Assembly: GCA_017383485.1 (NCBI GenBank)
Contig: JAFNXM010000008.1
Coordinates: forward strand, 1 to 55,062
Reading direction: 5' to 3'
Source: Bacteroidaceae bacterium
Lineage (GTDB): Bacteria > Bacteroidota > Bacteroidia > Bacteroidales > Bacteroidaceae
Length of the DNA stretch: 55,062 bases
Positions 51,742 to 55,062 of this stretch are shown in pieces; position 1 is the stretch's first letter, and the number at the start of each line of letters is the position of its first letter. Both the position numbers and the translations under genes were made by a program. The notes under the pieces are model-generated. The model had not been told where the DNA came from. It did no database searches and worked only from the letters and a program-made list of their open reading frames with translations.

Positions 51742-53106
51742 CTATTCGTGCTTGACAAATCCACAGGCTTCTATCGCTTTAACCACGATATCGATGCACT
51801 TTTCGCATGTAGGCACATCCACGGCTTCTGCCATGACACGCACCAGGGGTTCTGTACCTGAGGGGCGAACCAAAATACGGCCATCGCTGCCCAACACTAC
51901 TTCAGCTTCAGAAATGGCAGCTTGCACCAAAGGTGCAGACATGACTAAGACTTTTTCTGTCACTGGGACATTGCGCAGCACCTGAGGGAATGTTTTCACA
52001 GATTGAGTCAATGCCGAAAGCGTTGACTTCTTTGCAAGCATCACTTCCATCATTTTAAGGCTTGTCAGGATACCATCTCCCGTCGAAGCATACTTGCCAA
52101 AGATGATGTGACCCGACTGCTCGCCACCGATGACGTTTTTGTTGGTCGCCATATATTCATACACATACTTGTCGCCAACTGCGGTTTTGACATACTCTAT
52201 ACCCAATTCATCAAGCGCCTTGAACAATCCCAAGTTGGACATCACTGTCGCCACTACGGTATTGGTTTTCAACTCGCCCATCTCTTTCAAGTAGCGTGCA
52301 TATATATACAGGATCTTGTCGCCATCTACGACATTTCCCAGTTCATCAACACACAAGCAGCGGTCTGCATCGCCGTCGTAGGCAAAGCCTGCATCCAGAC
52401 CATTCTCTACGACAAAGCGCTGAAGTCCCTCGATATGCGTACTGCCGGCATTGCGATTGATATTCGTACCATCCGGTTCGGCGTTAATCACGTAGGTCTT
52501 TGCCCCAAGTGCATTAAATACAGAGGGAGCTATGTTCCATGCACTACCATTAGCACAATCCAGAGCAATCTTCTTGCCTTTGAAAGAGTAGAGACCCAGT
52601 GAAATCAGATAACCGATGTAGCGATTTCGACCCTCGATATAATCCACAGTACGTCCTATTTTCTCGCGAAGGGCATAGGGCGGTATACCGGATTTGCCAT
52701 CCAGGAAATCTTCTATCAAACTGATAGTCTCGTCATCCATTTTCTCACCATTGCCATTCAGTAGTTTTATCCCGTTGTCATAGTAGGGATTGTGGCTGGC
52801 TGAAATCATTATACCGCAATCAAAGCCGTCGCATTTGGTGACATAAGACACAGATGGCGTAGTAGTGACATGAAGCAGATAAGCATCAGACCCAGAAGAG
52901 GTAATACCGGCTGCCAGTGCATATTCAAACATATAAGAGGAACGCCTGGTGTCCTTACCGATCACGATTTTTGCCTCTCTTTGTTGCGCTGCAGCCTTTT
53001 CGCCGAAGTAATAACCCAGGAAACGGCCTATCTTGAAAGCAATCTTTGCAGAAAGTTCAACATTGGCTTCACCGCGGAAGCCGTCTGTTCCAAAATATTT
53101 TCCCAT
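51742..53106 (-). CDS. glmM: Phosphoglucosamine mutase
   Basis: 454 residues, MGKYFGTDGFRGEANVELSA. Active-site serine S104 in ISASHNPYYDNG; magnesium loop DGDADR; phosphate-binding RPSGTEPLVRVM near the end. It converts glucosamine-6-phosphate to glucosamine-1-phosphate on the way to UDP-GlcNAc, peptidoglycan and LPS. The start GTDGFRG and length fit GlmM better than phosphomannomutase. It lies downstream of ddh, also a cell-wall precursor gene, but an intrinsic terminator lies between them. Confidence 0.88.
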   Translation of the reverse strand: MGKYFGTDGFRGEANVELSAKIAFKIGRFLGYYFGEKAAAQQREAKIVIGKDTRRSSYMFEYALAAGITSSGSDAYLLHVTTTPSVSYVTKCDGFDCGIMISASHNPYYDNGIKLLNGNGEKMDDETISLIEDFLDGKSGIPPYALREKIGRTVDYIEGRNRYIGYLISLGLYSFKGKKIALDCANGSAWNIAPSVFNALGAKTYVINAEPDGTNINRNAGSTHIEGLQRFVVENGLDAGFAYDGDADRCLCVDELGNVVDGDKILYIYARYLKEMGELKTNTVVATVMSNLGLFKALDELGIEYVKTAVGDKYVYEYMATNKNVIGGEQSGHIIFGKYASTGDGILTSLKMMEVMLAKKSTLSALTQSVKTFPQVLRNVPVTEKVLVMSAPLVQAAISEAEVVLGSDGRILVRPSGTEPLVRVMAEAVDVPTCEKCIDIVVKAIEACGFVKHE

Positions 53107-53124
53107 AGTCTTTTTATACTGAAA

Positions 53125-53167
53125 GAAAAAAATAAGGTTGCCCTATCTGTTCAAACAGAGCAACCTT
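53125..53167 (-). terminator. Terminator between ddh and glmM
   Basis: AAGGTTGC pairs with GCAACCTT, with an inner CTGTT/AACAG stem; the minus strand continues ATTTTTTTC. It should end most ddh transcripts before glmM. Confidence 0.8.
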
Positions 53168-53188
53168 CATTATATATAACATTCAAGG

Positions 53189-54088
53189 TCACACCAAATG
53201 TGCGATCCATTCTTCGCGGTCGCCGGGAAGGAGATCCACCATAGGTATTTCGATCATCGTGTAACAGCCTGGCTTTTGGCGCATAGTGGCACGCGCTACG
53301 CAAACGAGGACTTGCGCTGTGAGCGCAGGGTTGTTGATGCGCATATTGAATTCGAAGAGCTGGTTTTGTGTCACACCCGACACACCCTTGCGCGTCATAT
53401 TCACGCCATGACCCATATCGATTACGTCGTCCACACAGGGCACCTCGATCACGTGAGTCTCATCATTGACAAAGTAGGGATCTGCCTTAACCGCTGCTGC
53501 TACGGTAGCAAGTTCATAGCCCTCTTCCAACTCTACATAAACCATACGGCGATGAATACCTGTACCAGTGGGGATAGTCATCGAAAGGGCCGCCTTGACA
53601 CCTTCGATAGCCTTGACTGCAACAGTGTGGCCCATCGACATACCAGGACCGAAGTTGGTATAAGTTATACCCTTTGGCGCAATGGCTTGGAGCAATGTGC
53701 GCACGACCGAGTCGCTACCTGGATCCCAACCTGCAGAAATGATGCTAACAGCACCAGTTTCCTTTGCAGATGCATCCAAAGAGCGGCGTAAATCTACTAT
53801 TTTCGAGTGAATGTCAAAACTATCTACAGTATTGATACCCTTTGCGAGCATCTTCTTTGCATATTCTTCAACACTGCGTGTGGGAGTACAGAGCAAGGCC
53901 ACATCTACATGACCCAAATCTTCAATTTCGCTGACTACTTTATAAGCAGAAAGTTCGGCGGGACAACCTTGCGCACCATTTCTACGCACCACTCCTGCGA
54001 TTTCAAAGTCGGGCGCAGCATCGAGTGCTTGCAACGCATATTTTCCAATATTGCCATATCCTACGATGGCTGCAACTATTTTTTTCAT
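53189..54088 (-). CDS. ddh: meso-Diaminopimelate D-dehydrogenase
   Basis: 299 residues. The NADP-binding motif [15 protein letters not shown] opens the Rossmann domain; [15 protein letters not shown] and [20 protein letters not shown] are the family's substrate-binding signatures. The enzyme makes meso-diaminopimelate in one reductive step from tetrahydrodipicolinate, supplying lysine and peptidoglycan. It is common in Bacteroidales, where it shortens the usual pathway. Confidence 0.93.
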   Translation of the reverse strand: MKKIVAAIVGYGNIGKYALQALDAAPDFEIAGVVRRNGAQGCPAELSAYKVVSEIEDLGHVDVALLCTPTRSVEEYAKKMLAKGINTVDSFDIHSKIVDLRRSLDASAKETGAVSIISAGWDPGSDSVVRTLLQAIAPKGITYTNFGPGMSMGHTVAVKAIEGVKAALSMTIPTGTGIHRRMVYVELEEGYELATVAAAVKADPYFVNDETHVIEVPCVDDVIDMGHGVNMTRKGVSGVTQNQLFEFNMRINNPALTAQVLVCVARATMRQKPGCYTMIEIPMVDLLPGDREEWIAHLV

Positions 54089-54159
54089 AATCTTTATACG
54101 ATTTATTAAGTCTTAGTTAAAAGCGAGTGAAAGTATTGGTAAAAGAGCAAATCTTAGTA

Positions 54160-54194
54160 AAAAGAGTGAGAAGAACATGATGCTCTCTCACTCT
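54160..54194 (-). terminator. Terminator of the DUF3467 gene
   Basis: GAGTGAGA pairs with TCTCACTC; the minus strand continues TTTTTACTAAG. Confidence 0.75.
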
Positions 54195-54205
54195 CGTATT
54201 CTTCA

Positions 54206-54538
54206 TTAAGCGTCACCTTCTGGCATACCAAAAGGTGTAGCTGTACGACCACCCTGTTGTTGTTGTTGTTCCATACCAGGAAGGTTGATTGGACCAAATG
54301 CAGCTTCATACTTCATCACATTATCTTGCAAAGCAAAAAGCAAACGCTTTGCATGCTCAGGAGCCAGGACAATACGGCTCTTAACATTTGCTGTAGCTAT
54401 GCCGGGAAGCACGCGCACAAAGTCAAGCACCATCTCAGCACTGCTGTGAGTGATAATTGCCAAATTTGCGTATGTACCTTCTGCCACATCTGGAGTAAGC
54501 TCTATCTTCAGTTGATTGTCATTGTTTTTATTTGCCAT
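54206..54538 (-). CDS. DUF3467 protein
   Basis: 110 residues, MANKNNDNQLKIELTPDVAE, with YANLAIITHSSAEMVLDFVR and SRIVLAPEHAKRLLFALQDN, and a Gln-rich end (EQQQQQGGR). This is DUF3467, a small protein of unknown function that in Bacteroidota usually stands directly after rpoC and before rpsL. Here 5S rRNA lies upstream and ddh downstream, so the original neighbourhood is lost. It has its own promoter and terminator. Confidence 0.88.
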   Translation of the reverse strand: MANKNNDNQLKIELTPDVAEGTYANLAIITHSSAEMVLDFVRVLPGIATANVKSRIVLAPEHAKRLLFALQDNVMKYEAAFGPINLPGMEQQQQQGGRTATPFGMPEGDA

Positions 54539-54647
54539 TATTCTATTGTTTATTATTAGATTAAACTTTATTTATTCGAATGAAAACTTATACATTCAAA
54601 AGAGAACTCATTCTCTCAAAATGAACATCAATTCACTCAAAACCGTA

Positions 54648-54679
54648 CAAAATTACAGAGTTCATACGGACTGACCAAA
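54648..54679 (-). promoter_or_regulatory. Promoter of the DUF3467 gene
   Basis: On the minus strand TTTG, 20 bases, TAATTTTG, matching the Bacteroidota consensus; leader about 100 bases. Confidence 0.8.
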
Positions 54680-54923
54680 CAAAGTGATATTGTTTTTCTA
54701 TTATTTTTGCTTTTTTATAAAGCAACTACATCTTTTTTAAAAAACAAAGAAACAGCAGGAGCAGACAAAATCATATCTATAAGTATCAATTTCAGTCTGC
54801 AAATTGAGCTATACGACCAAAATCACATGACGAGATAAAGAGACGAGGAGATGAAGAATGTTGAAAAATAATATCTCAAACGAGAACAGCAAATAAATAC
54901 AACTAATATTATATCCAAATGGA

Positions 54924-54961
54924 AACCGCTTGAAAAGATCATTTTGTCTTTCCAAGCGGTT
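54924..54961 (-). terminator. Hairpin after 5S rRNA
   Basis: AACCGCTTG pairs perfectly with CAAGCGGTT and the stem continues with GAAAGA/TCTTTTC. It stands just downstream of 5S and probably ends the rRNA transcript, though a T-run is lacking. Confidence 0.6.
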
Positions 54962-54967
54962 CGTATA

Positions 54968-55062
<95 letters not shown>

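Larger units (their letters stand above)
54539..54967. other. Region between 5S rRNA and the DUF3467 gene
   Basis: Holds the DUF3467 promoter, a leader with three TTTTGAG-type direct repeats 20-21 bases apart, and an rRNA-operon hairpin. The interval 54690-54900 is AT-rich with nothing recognisable. Confidence 0.55.

Overview
The window reads as chromosomal DNA of a Bacteroidales bacterium, most like Prevotellaceae. The evidence is: many secreted proteins ending in a type IX secretion (T9SS) C-terminal signal (GIYIQNGKKFIVK-like endings); promoters of the Bacteroidota form TTTG-N19/20-TAnnTTTG; mostly absent Shine-Dalgarno sites; and a Bacteroidota gene order (DUF3467 gene, rpsL-rpsG-fusA-rpsJ, rplC to rplQ with secY-map-infA, and hpf, tRNA-Tyr, tRNA-Gly, tRNA-Thr, tuf). 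The species cannot be named from the sequence.

Layout. 0-0.9 kb: start of tuf, three tRNAs and hpf, all on the minus strand. 1.3-10.8 kb: secreted or surface proteins (a 572-aa T9SS cargo with a 58-aa peptide gene behind it, and two translationally coupled sets of beta-rich surface proteins). 11.3-20.7 kb: rpsU, a YARHG lipoprotein-like gene, two different GH20 hexosaminidases, a CotH lipoprotein, xerC and a DUF5020 outer-membrane protein. 20.7-22.3 kb: no intact gene, but three copies of a 47-bp CRISPR-like repeat separated by two ~400-bp segments that carry truncated phage-type DNA methyltransferase genes. 22.3-36.7 kb: the uninterrupted rplC-to-rplQ ribosomal superoperon with secY, map, infA, rpmJ and rpoA. 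37.2-47.6 kb: an accessory block (HicB-like protein; beta-barrel/CsgG/lipoprotein/DUF4810/DUF799 operon; superoxide reductase; cohesin-like and dockerin/CotH T9SS proteins; SDR oxidoreductase; small basic protein; thioesterase) lying between rpsJ and rplC, which are normally neighbours. 47.7-51.3 kb: rpsJ, fusA, rpsG, rpsL. 51.7-55.1 kb: glmM, ddh, the DUF3467 gene and the end of a 5S rRNA gene.

How it fits together. The translation genes form two minus-strand transcription units with recognisable promoters (upstream of rpsL and of rplC) and terminators (after rpsJ and after rplQ). Around and between them sit cell-envelope genes: glycan-degrading enzymes, surface adhesion or scaffolding proteins, a CsgG-type outer-membrane module and peptidoglycan precursor enzymes (ddh, glmM). 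Genes that in other Bacteroidales form one colinear chain (rpsU, xerC, hpf, tRNAs, tuf ... DUF3467, rpsL ... rplQ) are broken up and permuted here.

The most unusual material is the 20.8-21.8 kb repeat/methyltransferase region, a five-copy dispersed intergenic repeat (about 3.6, 11.05, 20.75, 40.95 and 51.6 kb), a strongly structured region of unknown identity upstream of the CsgG operon (40.5-40.7 kb), and the split of the S10 operon.
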